64,000 nucleotides of DNA from Antennarius striatus (taxonomy: Eukaryota > Chordata > Actinopteri > Lophiiformes > Antennariidae): the NCBI RefSeq assembly GCF_040054535.1, contig NC_090780.1, positions 4,247,001-4,311,000 of the forward strand, written 5' to 3'. Every line of letters starts with the position of its first letter. Positions within the stretch are counted from its first letter, which is position 1. Positions 15,001 through 23,875 of this stretch are shown piece after piece. The notes beneath the pieces are model-generated. The model saw nothing but the letters and a program-made list of their open reading frames with translations. It did not search any database and had not been told where the DNA came from. The position numbers were made by a program, and so were the translations under genes.

Positions 15001-15963
15001 TTGCCTGTAGGATTGCAAAGTCTATAAAATTTCCCTTTGGATCCAGAATCATTGCAAATTGATCATTTCCACATTTTTTCTCCTATTCTACTGGGAACAT
15101 TTTTGTGAATTATTTGTAAACTGAGAGACCTGTGGAATGAAATTAGCTTTGAAATTATATTCTCCACCAACTGCTCCATTTTGAATAATGCCCCCTGATG
15201 TGTCACTCTGCACATTCTATTTTACATTTTCATCTCCAGCAGTGGTGGGTTGATACCTGTTTTATCAAACTGATGTTGTTGAAAGTGCTCGTCTCAGGAT
15301 GAGTTAAATTCCCTGATTTTGATGAAATTGTGAATAAAATGTGTTAGGTGAGAAGAAACAAGCATTTTTTTTTTCCTCTCTTCTTTCCTCATCTCCTATT
15401 TATCTCTGTGCTATTTCTGATGCTCCTTTACATCAGCATGTTGCTGCAAAGTATCACTGTGATTTGATAGCCTGTATCACTTGCCTCAAACGTATGCTCA
15501 TTGGAATTGGGATCATATTTAGTCTGGTATCTCGAAGAATCAGACACATCTCCATTATTTCTGCTCCATGTTACAGTCGGCTTTGGGTCTCCAGTGACAA
15601 TGGCCTTGAAAAAAGCAAATTTGCCTGTAAGAAAATAGAAGGACAAGGTCACCTCATACTTATTATGAAAGATAGAATTACAATGTACTGTATATTAAGT
15701 GTTATTATTTACTGCACAAAGGCAAATCTTGTAATCATTTCGCCTACGCAAAACGATAGCATCACATATTTGGTTTCATCCCTTTTTTGTGATTTTAAAT
15801 ATAAGTCATGTTGTATTTAACTTGACTTATATTTAAAATCAGAAAATAAAGTGATAGTATAAAATGAGGATATAAAATATAAGTCATGTTGTATTTAACT
15901 TCCTCTCCAAGGAACCATCACCTTATCGTGGTGGAGAGGTTTGTGTGCCCTAAGGATCCTTGG

Positions 15964-16042
<79 letters not shown>

Positions 16043-16048
16043 AACACG

Positions 16049-16129
<81 letters not shown>

Positions 16130-19100
16130 TTACACAGAGAGAGCGCGAGAGAGAGAAATAGAGAAAATGCATGTTCGCACACAATAAAAGCATACACAGG
16201 TTTTTTCTGCGCCATGCTGTGGGATGAGAGTTATCACACACCACGATGTCTTGTACTCCTGGTAGGGTCACCCAAGGCAAACAGGTCTCAGGTGAAGGGC
16301 CAGAAAAAGAATGGTTCAGAAGATCCCATGACAAATCGGAAAGGGAAAAATGTGAACCTGCCTGGAGGAAGCCCGGGGCCATGTCTAGAGCCAGGCCTGG
16401 ATGGTGGGCCCATCAACGAGCACCTGGTGGCCGGGTCTGCCATAGGGCCTGGCCGGGCTCAGCCCAAAAAGGCAACGTGGACTCTTCCCACCCCTGTGGA
16501 CCCACCACCTGCAGAGCAGACCGATGGGGTCGGGTGCACTGCCATATGGGTGGCAGTGACTACAGGGGGTCACGACGGACCAGACCCAGGCGACAGAAAC
16601 TGGCTTTGGGGACGTGGAATGTCACCTCACTGGTGGGGGAGGAGCCGGAGCTTGTGTTGGAGGTGGAGCGTTACCAGTTGGATCTGGTGGGTCTTACCTC
16701 CACGCATAGCCTCGGTTCTGGATCCAAACTCCTGGATAGGGGTTGGACCTTGTTTTACTCCCGAATTGCGTCAGGCGAGAGGCGCAGGGCGGGTGTGGGG
16801 ATACTCACAAGCCCCCGGCTGAGCGCCGCTGTGTTGGAGTTTACCCCGATGGATAAGAGGGTCGCTTCCCTGCGCCTTAAGGCTGTGGAGGGGGGGGGGG
16901 GTTCTGACTGTTATTTGTGCATACGCACCAAATATCAGTTCAGAGTATTCGGCCTTCTTGGGGTCCCTAAATGGGGTCCTTGAAGGGATCCCTGGAGGGG
17001 CTCCATTGTTCTCCTGGGGGACTTCAATGCACACGGCTGGAATGATGGAGACACTTGGAGGGGCGTGATTGGGAGGAATGACCTCCCTGATCTAAACCCG
17101 AGCGGTGTTATGTTGTTGGACTTCTGTGCTAGTCACGGATTGTTCATAACTAACACCATGTTCGAACACAACGATGCTCACAAGTGTACCTGGTACCAGA
17201 GCACCCTGGGTTGGAGGTCAATGCTTGATCTTGTGATTGTATCATCTGACCTTCGACCATGTGTTTTGGACACTCGGGTGAAGAGAGGGGCAGAGCTGTC
17301 AACTGATCACCACCTGGTGGTGAGTTGGGTCCATTGGCAGAGGAAACCTTTGGATAGACCTGGTAAGCCCAAACAAGTAGTGCGGGTGAACTGGGAACTT
17401 TTGGAGGAGGACTCGGTCCGCGAGACCTTCAATTCACACCTCCGAAGGAGCTTCTCGTGCATCCCTGTGGAGGCTGGGGGCATTGAACCTGAATGGTCGA
17501 TGTTCAAATCTTCCATTACTGAAGCTGCAGCTGAGAGCTGTGGTCTCAAGGTCTTGGGTGCCTCAAGGGGCGGTAACCCTCGAACACCGTGGTGGACCCC
17601 AGTGGTCAGGGAAGCCGTCCAACTGAAGAAGGAGGCCTTCAGGGGCATGTTGTCCCTGGGGACTCCTGAAGCAGTTGCAGGGTACCGATGGGCTAAAAGG
17701 AGTGCAGCCTTGGCTGTGATGGAGGCAAAACAGAGGGTGTGGGAGGATTTCGGAGAGGCCATGGAGAAGGACTATCGGATGGCACCAAAGTTGTTCTGGA
17801 GGACTGTCCGACAACTCAGGAGGGGGAAACGGGCGACCATCCAAGCTGTATACAGCAAAGATGGGACACTGTTGACTTCAAGTGAGGAGGTTGTCGGTCG
17901 GTGGAAGGAACACTTTGAGGAACTCCTGAATCCAAATACCCTAACTGACTCGTACTCTGTTGCAGAGGCAGAACTGGAGGATGATGGGGGATCAGAGTCA
18001 ATCTCTCGGGACGAAGTCACCGAGGTAGTTAAACAACTTCACGGTGGCAAAGCCCCGGGTGTTGATGAGATTCGCCCAGAAATGCTGAAGGCTGTGGGTG
18101 TTGAGGGGCTGTCATGGATGACACGCCTCTTTAACATTGCGTGGAAGTCTGGGACAGTGCCGAAAGACTGGCAGACTGGGCTGGTGGTTCCTCTTTTTAA
18201 AAAGGGGGACCAGAGGGTGTGTGCCAACTACAGGGGCATCACACTCCTCAGCCTCCCTGGGAAAGTTTACTCCAAGGTGCTGGAAAGGAGGGTCCGGCCG
18301 ATTGTCGAGCCTCAGATTGAGGAGGAACAATGTGGGTTCTGTCCTGGTCGTGGAACAACGGACCAGCTTTTTACTCTCACAGGGATCCTAGAGGGGGCTT
18401 GGGAGTATGCCCATCCAGTCTACATGTGTTTTGTAGACTTGGAGAAGGCGTACAATTGAGTCCCTAGAGATATGGGAGGTAGTGCGGGAGTATGGTGAGA
18501 GGGGGCCTCTCCTCAGGGCCATCCAATCCCTGTATGCCCAAAGTGAGAGCTGTGAGGAGGCTTTACAGTTTGGTGGCCTGAGAATTGCATCGCTGCTTTT
18601 TGCAGATGATGTGGTCCTGTTTGCGTCATCAGCCTATGAACTAGAGCGCTCACTGGTCCGGTTTGAAGTCGAGTGTGAAGCGGCGGGGATGAGGATCAGC
18701 ACCTCCAAATCTGAGGCCATGGTCCTCAGCAGGAAACCGGTGGACTGCCTTCTCCGAGTGGGGATTGAGGTCCACAAGTGAAGGACTTTAAGTTTCTTGG
18801 GGTCCTGTTCACGAGTGAGGGAACAATGGAGTGTGTGATTGGCCGGAGAATTGGAGCAGCAGGAGCGGTATTGAAGCCGCTTTACTGCACTGTTGTCACA
18901 AAGTGGGAGCTAAGCCGAGAGGCAAAGCTCTCCATCTACCGTTCAATCTTCGTTCCTACCCTCACCTATGGTCACGAGCAATGGGTCATGACCGAAAGAA
19001 CGAGATCGCGGATACAAGCAGCTGAAATGGGCTTTCTCAGGCGGATAGCTGGTGTCTCCCTTAGAGATAAGGTGAGAAACACTGCTGTTCACGAGGGGCT

Positions 19101-20228
19101 CAGAGTAGAGCTGCTGCTCCTTCGCGTGGAAAGGAGTCAGTTGAGGCGGTTTGGGCATCTGGTGCAGATGCCTCCGTGACGCCTCCCTAGGGAGGTGTTC
19201 CTGGCACGTCCAGCTGGGAGGAGACCTCGGGGCAGACCCAGGACCAGGTGGAGGGATTATATCTCAACACTGGCCTGGGAACGCCTTGGGATCCCCCAGT
19301 CAGAGCTGGTGGATGTGGCCGGGGAAAGGGAAGTTTGGGGCTCCCTGTTGAAGCTGCTGCCCCTGTGAACCAACTATGGATCAGTGGTGGAAGATGGATG
19401 GATGGATGTATTTAACTTAAACTGCCCGACACAGGAGTGTGAGTGTGAAATACCCGGGCTCTGCTCCCACCCATTGCACCAAAGTCATGAGTCTAAGCCA
19501 ATAAGCAGAATCATTTTTGAGGCATTTATATGAAAAATTATTGTCATACTATCAGTCCTACCCTCTTGGATGGTCAAAGCAATAGGTTTGCGGGTGAAGT
19601 CTGGATGGCTCTTTCCCTCTGGCAGTGTCTCGATAAACTGTGTAATCATCACCCCGGGAACCTTAGATTTTTTCTTGATTCCCACTGTCATCATTGGAAA
19701 ATTAAATGTCAGTGGCAATACATTTGACACTTAAAAAGAGAATGAAAAAAACAGAAACTTTTTTTTTTTTTTAATCATTCACAACTACATAGAGATGAGG
19801 TTCTGGTGAGCTTAAATTTTACAGGTAATTATCCATGCACATAACAGAAGTAAATAAATACAGCCTATTGATGCACAGATTGTTTATATTTCATAAGGAA
19901 TTAGAAAAAACAATACAGCTGTTCAAATTGATCGAATATATTTGTGAAATGTTTTCGTGGTACATTTGCCATTAATCTTGTGTTTGCAAGACACAAATAT
20001 TTTGATTTTAAATTTTCTTCAACATGATTTATTTCAAAATGTTGAGTTATTCTGTTTGCTAGGTTCACATTACTGCATTTCTTTTTTCTTTTGACCTCTT
20101 TGTTGCAAATTAATCTTCAGAATGTGGAATAATTTGTGGTTACCTCCTCTTGTTGACAATGAGATGATTCCTCTGTTCTTACCTACGCCAGTGGCCGTTC
20201 CATCGATCACTGCCGATTGTCTAAACAT
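1719..20228 (-). CDS. igfn1: Gene A: igfn1-like sarcomeric Ig/Fn3 protein, 24 coding exons
   Basis: Exons (high to low coordinate): 20228-20183, 19684-19562, 15624-15485, 14636-14537, 13044-12963, 12886-12694, 12545-12432, 11464-11296, 11184-10912, 10771-10571, 9986-9933, 8833-8786, 8695-8639, 7834-7719, 7460-7319, 7230-6937, 6769-6467, 6185-6006, 5910-5782, 5701-5622, 5435-5243, 3301-3005, 2153-1827, 1723-1719. Joined, they give 3666 nt, a multiple of three: 1221 aa plus stop. The product is an Ig/Fn3 protein with the IGFN1 N-terminal motif ([10 protein letters not shown]) and the helical [17 protein letters not shown] segment. The known IGFN1 family acts at the Z-disc of skeletal muscle. 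Unlike genes B and C it lacks the third Fn3 domain and has exons 5 and 6 fused. Exon boundaries are inferred by splice consensus and by exact length match to the paralogues. The first exon and the last 5-nt exon are the least certain. Confidence 0.85.
1827..2153 (-). CDS. igfn1: Gene A exon 23: C-terminal Ig7 domain
   Basis: 327 nt, the exact length of its paralogues. Shows [38 protein letters not shown], then [20 protein letters not shown] and [12 protein letters not shown]. The C-terminal Ig follows a Fn3, the same order as C9-C10 of myosin-binding protein C. Confidence 0.9.
3005..3301 (-). CDS. igfn1: Gene A exon 22: Fn3-4 domain
   Basis: 297 nt as in B and C. Shows [30 protein letters not shown], then [16 protein letters not shown] place the donor at a weak GTTGGT to keep phase 1 and the family length. 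The composite LINE insertion sits just upstream, in the intron before this exon. Confidence 0.87.
3449..4936 (-). mobile_element. Composite RTE LINE fragment carrying a captured igfn1 block
   Basis: Flanked by a perfect 12-bp duplication (gacattccactt, 3437-3448 and 4937-4948). From the left: a CCAT-repeat tail (3449-3508), LINE 3' end in minus orientation to about 3693, a host block of about 0.5 kb (about 3697-4213), a second LINE tail, and LINE 3' coding sequence to 4936. The LINE 3' end is therefore present twice. The host block equals 19407-19935 in reverse, with a 19-bp deletion near 3814. Confidence 0.85.
3940..4062 (+). pseudogene. Inverted, misplaced copy of gene A exon 2
   Basis: A 123-nt copy of gene A exon 2 with intact acceptor and donor, in plus orientation within a minus-strand gene, so it cannot be spliced into gene A. 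Translation across the exon and its flanks is identical to the true exon at 19562-19684. It is part of a block copied from 19.4-19.9 kb. Confidence 0.9.
5243..5701 (-). CDS. igfn1: Gene A exons 20-21: Ig6 domain
   Basis: Exons 5701-5622 (80 nt) and 5435-5243 (193 nt). They encode [52 protein letters not shown] and [12 protein letters not shown]. The first exon is two codons shorter than in B and C. The Ig landmarks W-L-R-D and D-S-A-I-Y-T are clear. Confidence 0.87.
5782..6185 (-). CDS. igfn1: Gene A exons 18-19: Fn3-2 domain
   Basis: Exons 6185-6006 (180 nt) and 5910-5782 (129 nt) match B and C exactly in length. They encode [33 protein letters not shown], then [18 protein letters not shown]. 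In genes B and C a 309-nt Fn3-3 exon follows; here only about 80 nt of intron separate this from the next Ig exon, so Fn3-3 is absent. Confidence 0.88.
6467..6769 (-). CDS. igfn1: Gene A exon 17: Fn3-1 domain
   Basis: 303 nt. Fibronectin III landmarks: [27 protein letters not shown] for the first tryptophan, NYIIERQ, and [17 protein letters not shown] for the tyrosine corner. Ends at GTGAGT. Confidence 0.9.
6937..7230 (-). CDS. igfn1: Gene A exon 16: Ig5 domain
   Basis: 294 nt, identical in length in all three genes. Starts after a CCACAG acceptor; shows [20 protein letters not shown], then [18 protein letters not shown] and [17 protein letters not shown]. The donor is GTATGA. Confidence 0.88.
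7319..7834 (-). CDS. igfn1: Gene A exons 14-15: Ig4 domain
   Basis: Exons 7834-7719 (116 nt) and 7460-7319 (142 nt; the latter exactly matches B and C). They encode [30 protein letters not shown], then [14 protein letters not shown] and [12 protein letters not shown]. The core tryptophan is in VWFKDG. The usual second cysteine is replaced in the YRF strand. Confidence 0.83.
8639..9986 (-). CDS. igfn1: Gene A mini-exons 11-13: disordered linker
   Basis: Three tiny exons, all phase 1 to phase 1: 9986-9933 (54 nt, [17 protein letters not shown]), 8833-8786 (48 nt, [15 protein letters not shown]) and 8695-8639 (57 nt, [18 protein letters not shown]). Each has an AG acceptor and a GTAAGA, GTAAGA or GTATGC donor. 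Each can be skipped without breaking the frame. They are inferred from splice signals plus open frame, and more may exist in the same 2.7-kb interval. Confidence 0.62.
10082..10395 (-). mobile_element. Old SINE copy, minus strand
   Basis: Reverse-oriented and diverged relative of the 13.7- and 61.4-kb SINEs: GGAGCCTATCTCAG, then CATGTTTTTGGAGGTGGGAG and GAACCCATGCAGAC. It lies in the intron between exons 10 and 11 of gene A. Confidence 0.7.
10571..10771 (-). CDS. igfn1: Gene A exon 10: short charged linker
   Basis: 201 nt encoding [20 protein letters not shown], then a Lys/Glu/Ala-rich helix and a Pro-rich end ([14 protein letters not shown]). It corresponds to the first part of the 648-nt (B) and 792-nt (C) linker exons. 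The basic [10 protein letters not shown] start is shared by all three genes. Confidence 0.82.
10912..11184 (-). CDS. igfn1: Gene A exon 9: Ig3 domain
   Basis: 273 nt, the same length as in genes B and C. Shows [20 protein letters not shown], then [40 protein letters not shown] and NAWLVVEG. The second half of the usual Y-x-C motif reads Y-S-A, so the Ig fold is divergent, as in the other two copies. Confidence 0.87.
11296..12545 (-). CDS. igfn1: Gene A exons 7-8: Ig2 domain
   Basis: Exons 12545-12432 (114 nt) and 11464-11296 (169 nt). They encode [20 protein letters not shown], then [25 protein letters not shown] and [19 protein letters not shown]. The intervening intron of about 1 kb holds a decayed Tc1-type fragment. 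Confidence 0.87.
11573..11870. repeat. Tc1-like end fragment
   Basis: GATCAGCCATGACATTATAAC resembles the start of the 37.4-kb element. The rest is degenerate. It lies in the gene A intron between exons 7 and 8. Confidence 0.4.
12694..12886 (-). CDS. igfn1: Gene A exon 6: IGFN1 helical segment
   Basis: 193 nt with [17 protein letters not shown] and [18 protein letters not shown], followed by an Arg/Glu-rich helix, about residues 164-228. This conserved charged helical block between Ig1 and Ig2 is characteristic of IGFN1 and separates it from myomesin and myosin-binding protein C. The paralogous exons are 184 nt, a difference of three codons. The donor is GTTTGT. Confidence 0.85.
12963..13044 (-). 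CDS. igfn1: Gene A exon 5: basic linker, fused exon
   Basis: 82 nt encoding [19 protein letters not shown] and KKILKRK. In genes B and C the same stretch is split into two exons (42+46 and 45+34 nt) by an intron; here it is uninterrupted. Entry phase 1 and exit phase 2 agree with the paralogues. Confidence 0.8.
13147..14383 (+). mobile_element. Decayed hAT-superfamily DNA transposon with nested SINE
   Basis: Terminal inverted repeats CAGTAGTCCCCAACC and (reverse complement of the right end) CAGCGGTCCCCAACC. The 8-bp flanking duplication is atttaacc / atttaagc. An internal remnant at 13464-13538 reads [20 protein letters not shown], the hAT C-terminal dimerisation region. It is inside intron 4 of gene A. 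Confidence 0.82.
13656..14016 (+). mobile_element. tRNA-derived SINE nested in hAT
   Basis: Starts GGGCGGCACGGTGGCGCAGT with A- and B-box-like promoter (GGGTTCGAGTCCC) and ends in a TGAA-repeat tail. The flanking duplication is tatttgat. Its sister is at 61429-61764, and an older inverted copy is at about 10082-10395. Confidence 0.82.
14537..15624 (-). CDS. igfn1: Gene A exons 3-4: Ig1 domain
   Basis: Exons 15624-15485 (140 nt) and 14636-14537 (100 nt), about residues 57-136. The I-set Ig landmarks are visible: [10 protein letters not shown] for the core tryptophan, then [14 protein letters not shown] for the D-x-Y-x-C strand. Exon 3 ends at a GC donor (GCAAGT) instead of GT, while both paralogues use GT here. 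The intron between the two exons is ordinary. Confidence 0.85.
14680..14762 (+). repeat. SINE head fragment
   Basis: GGGTGCAGTAGCTCAGTCC and GGTTGGCTCAAGGCCC resemble the tRNA-type promoter of the SINEs at 48.2 and 53.3 kb. No body is seen. Confidence 0.5.
15791..15840. repeat. Perfect 18-bp inverted repeat at LINE insertion site
   Basis: Arms gattttaaatataagtca and its exact complement, 14-nt loop. About 25 bp of it, including the loop, is repeated at 15876-15901, right at the LINE 5' end. Confidence 0.95.
15902..19406 (+). mobile_element. RTE-type (Rex3-like) LINE, near full length but broken
   Basis: Bounded by a 12-bp target duplication (tgtatttaactt at 15890-15901 and 19407-19418) and an ATGG-repeat tail. 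It encodes an AP endonuclease (TWNVTSL near 16610; [14 protein letters not shown] near 17020; [11 protein letters not shown]) and reverse transcriptase ([36 protein letters not shown]). It is defective: an interruption near 16980, a stop after VDLEKAYN (18457-18459), and loss of the segment between LYAQSESC and [10 protein letters not shown], where the QGxPxSP motif should be. A CA-repeat block interrupts its 5' part (about 15964-16247). The clade name rests on my memory of tail type and protein, not on a search. Confidence 0.85.
15964..16247. repeat. CA microsatellite plus duplicated unique block inside the LINE
   Basis: (CA)n from 15964 to about 16126, interrupted once, then about 115 bp of unique sequence ending ATCACACACCAC. 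The same order recurs at 20463-20690. The LINE reads GATCCTTGGG before and GTACTCCTGGTAGGGTC after, so this block was inserted into the element. Confidence 0.75.
19562..19684 (-). CDS. igfn1: Gene A exon 2: N-terminal IGFN1 motif
   Basis: 123 nt, phase 1 to phase 1, encoding [16 protein letters not shown], then LPEG, PDFTRKP and TIQEG. The same motif opens vertebrate IGFN1 proteins. Acceptor GATGACAG and donor GTAGGA are clear. A second, near-identical copy lies inverted at 3940-4062. Confidence 0.88.
20183..20228 (-). CDS. igfn1: Gene A exon 1 (proposed start codon)
   Basis: ATG at 20228-20226 opens a 15-codon exon ([15 protein letters not shown]) ending in phase 1 at a good GTAAGA donor. 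This is the phase exon 2 needs. It resembles gene B exon 1 in length, MF start and phase. A G at -3 gives a fair initiation context. An upstream in-frame ATG at 20300 would lengthen it by 24 residues. Inferred; an RNA read across the junction would settle it. Confidence 0.5.
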
Positions 20229-20462
20229 CTCTGGTCTTTTGATTCCTGGACGGCAAAGCAATAACTGTCCTGCAACATATGATGCAAAGGATTTGACCAC
20301 AGTATATATGTTTGCATCTATTAATTCTTGCCAGATTATTATTTATTAACTGGTAACGTGTGTATTAGTCTGTGGTAAGGATATCTTGCATAGGTTAAAA
20401 CCGATTGTATAGCTTGACACTGATTCAGGATCCTGGAGAAGCTGGATATTTGAGCAGATTAC

Positions 20463-20464
20463 AA

Positions 20465-20550
<86 letters not shown>

Positions 20551-20690
20551 TTACACAGAGAGAGCGTGAGAGAGACAGGGAGAGCGAGAGACAGAAATAG
20601 AGAAAACGCATTTTCGCACACAATAAAAGCATACACAGGGTTTTTCTGCGCCATGCTGTGGGATGAGAGTTATCACACACCACAATGTTA
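20463..20690. repeat. CA microsatellite plus unique block, second copy, 5' of gene A
   Basis: (CA)n followed by a GAGA-rich stretch and the unique block (GCGCCATGCTGTGGGATGAG) shared with 16126-16247. It lies about 235 bp upstream of the proposed gene A start codon. Confidence 0.75.
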
Positions 20691-21167
20691 AAATCCTCAA
20701 AGTGTAGAATATCATAACAAGCATCTGATGTAATTCCTTATCAGCTTTAAATATAATTATTCTAGGCTATTTTGTATCACTTAAAACTGGTGGCTAGATC
20801 CTCAAGCAAGGACATGCTTATCAAATGAAACTTTTTATGATGTGTCAGTTCCATTCCCAGCAGGGATCATGTCTAGAAATATGTTTTTACCCACATTGTT
20901 GCTGCAAAGTGACAAATGTCATTTGGCAAAAAATAGACCAGTGGAACATCAGTGCTTATCAGTGATTATCAGGGGAACATACAGTGTTGCCAAGGCTTAA
21001 GGTGATTTACAGAAATGCTAACATATTGGGTTTTTTTTTTTTTTGCTTATTAACATCATATGACCTAGGTACATTCACTCAGACAGTGATATGAGAAGTA
21101 AATAAAGTGTGTGAAGATGGATTTTCAACCATGACAGTATTTTAATGTTAGTGATGTCAGATTACTG

Positions 21168-21207
21168 ATTTGGTCCTTGAGCACTTTCTCGTGCTCAAGG
21201 ACCAAAT
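21168..21207. repeat. Perfect 17-bp inverted repeat
   Basis: Arms atttggtccttgagcac and its exact complement around a 6-nt loop (tttctc). It has no transposon ends or flanking duplication. Confidence 0.95.
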
Positions 21208-21910
21208 AATATACATAATATAGACATGTGAATGGCTGTTAACAAAAAAAAAAATGCTTAGAGTTGGTTTTGAGCTGCAGCACACTCATCGGGAAATCAG
21301 TTTCAAAAGCATTGTTGAAAATGTTTGACTTTCTAAAAGCCATACTCAAATACTCTTTTTGGGGTTTTATGAAAACTATTGATCATATGAGATATTTGTT
21401 TTTCACTTTCTTCCTGGTGTACTGGCCATATAAGCAGTATTTAAATTAAATGTGTCACTGTCTCCATCAAACAAAAGCAAGAAGGTGTTTCAATATACAT
21501 TTTTTAGGTTTTGTTTTAACAATCAGTGCACCGGGAAAAACAGTAACAGGAATATAAAGAAGCTGTAATTAATTATGAGTGCCACACGAGTCACTTGTGG
21601 GCAGTTTGTATAACAGGATGTGTGATTTGATAAAAACTTTTTGGTTAGGTTCTCATAAATGAGTCCACATGGAATGTGTTTCATTAGAACCAGGGAATAC
21701 AGAATGTAGAGAACAAATGTAAGCACTACGCATATTTAGTTCCAGTAAATTGCATCCCTCAACCATTTACGTCTTAATAAATATCTCATTTCTGTTTGTT
21801 TGTTTTTTTGGAATATAGATATAAATGATAAAATATAGAGTGTGATGATAGGACATATTCATTCATTATCATGATAACTGTCATTCCATGTTCCCACTAT
21901 TCCATGTTCC

Positions 21911-22050
<140 letters not shown>

Positions 22051-23737
22051 GATCAATTTTTAAAAAAAAAAACAACAACCACAAAAAAAGAAAAACTAAA
22101 CAACCAAAAGTGGTCAGGAAGGTGAATAAATGAATGAATTTGAAAAAGAAAAAAGAAATATGGGTGATGATGTCTGTACTCTCACAACTAGTACAACTGG
22201 CAGCCCTGTTAATGATCACTGTTAACTGAACACACACTACCCAGCTGGAGCTGTCTGCACATGCATAGCAGAGGTAGTGTGTTGCTGGATTATGTACTTT
22301 ACATGAGCTGAGTTATATATCTCTGATCTGGTGGAAGACAGGGTGTGAACTTTACGTCATGGATACAGTATCATGTGACTCAACATTTTAAAGTCAGCAG
22401 GTTTGTCATGGTATTAAGACTAACATATGTTGGGCTGTACTGTCATTCCAGTTCATTAAACATGTGGAACTTCATGCAGAAGTTCTTATTATAATTAGTC
22501 ATTTTTCAAATACACTTAGTTCATTAGTTAAATTGATTAAAATTCCCTGATTAACATTTATCAAAATAATGCATGTCGCAATAAGTTTTTGAAACATGTT
22601 AGCATGCTTATGCTCATAAAGTTGATGTTCTGATCTTTCTGATCTATAATCTTTCATTGGCTTTGCACAAACTGAGAATCAAGAAGTAAACAATAAGTGT
22701 GATGGAAGATCTAAAAAAAGTAGATGGTTATCAAATGACCATATGTCACCGAAAGTGTGACCATCCTGTCTCTAACAACACATGATGTTTGTTGACATGA
22801 GCATATTCTATTCTGTGATATTGTAAAAAAAATGTAAAAAAAAAGTTCTTTATCACATTCCAAATCCCACAATTCATGTCATAGCTTTGAATTCGCTGGT
22901 ATGCCAGTTAGATGCTAACTCAGTGTCTATATGATTTCATATTATAGTGGTGCTATACATGGTAACAGAAAATATGCTGTGCTAAATTCGCTGTAACAGT
23001 ATACAGTATATGGTATCAATCATGGGATGATGGGATCCTCACATACAAATTGCTTCGCCTTTAGCTTGTATTTTGCTGAATAGTGCGCTCTTGATTACTA
23101 AAAGGAGCTTCTGAGTACCACTCTGAGCAGCCTCCTTGCTGTACTTTTATGGGTTTCATGTGGCTTGTGTCGCATGTTGCTGTGAGGCTATCAGCTGTTT
23201 ATGTGACCACCGCTGAAATACAGCACTGGACCCTATAGTCTGTGGGCATCATAAAAATGATTAAAAGCAAAAGGAATGTTCAGAGAGTATGTGGCTATCT
23301 ATGGAGTTGAAGTTAAAGCTGATCACGTGAAGAAACTCAGAGAGGATAAGTTTCATATTTGGGTTATTGCAAAGATCTCCTACAAAGCTTTAAATGATAT
23401 GCTATGTATGTTTTACAATAATGGTACAGCCTGGAGAAGCAAGTGAACAGCTGAAGCAGGAATTGTGCAGTGAAGATAAAAAACTAAAATATAAAATATG
23501 TTCTTTTTTAAAGAAGGATGCTCCTAAAAAGTGGATTTTAGTGATATGTTTGTGTGTGACACAGCATCGTGATACAATAATAAATATTGGTTTAACGTTG
23601 AAATGACCCAAAGTGTTCAGAGCATCTTGTGGCCACAGTGTCAACTGTTACGCTGAAGTGTTGTCAAAGTCCATTGTTACTGCAGCTGTAAATTAAAATG
23701 AATTAGCATTCTTTAACTCCTGGAAATAATGGTAAAA

Positions 23738-23740
23738 ATC

Positions 23741-23809
<69 letters not shown>

Positions 23810-23875
23810 GTAATAATAATAATAATAAACCTTTATTGTCCCCCAGTGAGGAAATTTGTGAAAACACATGTAAAT
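23738..23875. repeat. TAA microsatellite joined to an L2-like 3' end
   Basis: About 90 bp of TAA repeats followed by CCTTTATTGTCCCCCAGTGA, which resembles the end of fish L2-type LINEs or their SINE partners. Confidence 0.5.

Noticed and set aside
17065..18459. 464-aa open frame as a host gene
   Set aside because: It is the endonuclease/reverse-transcriptase region of the RTE LINE.
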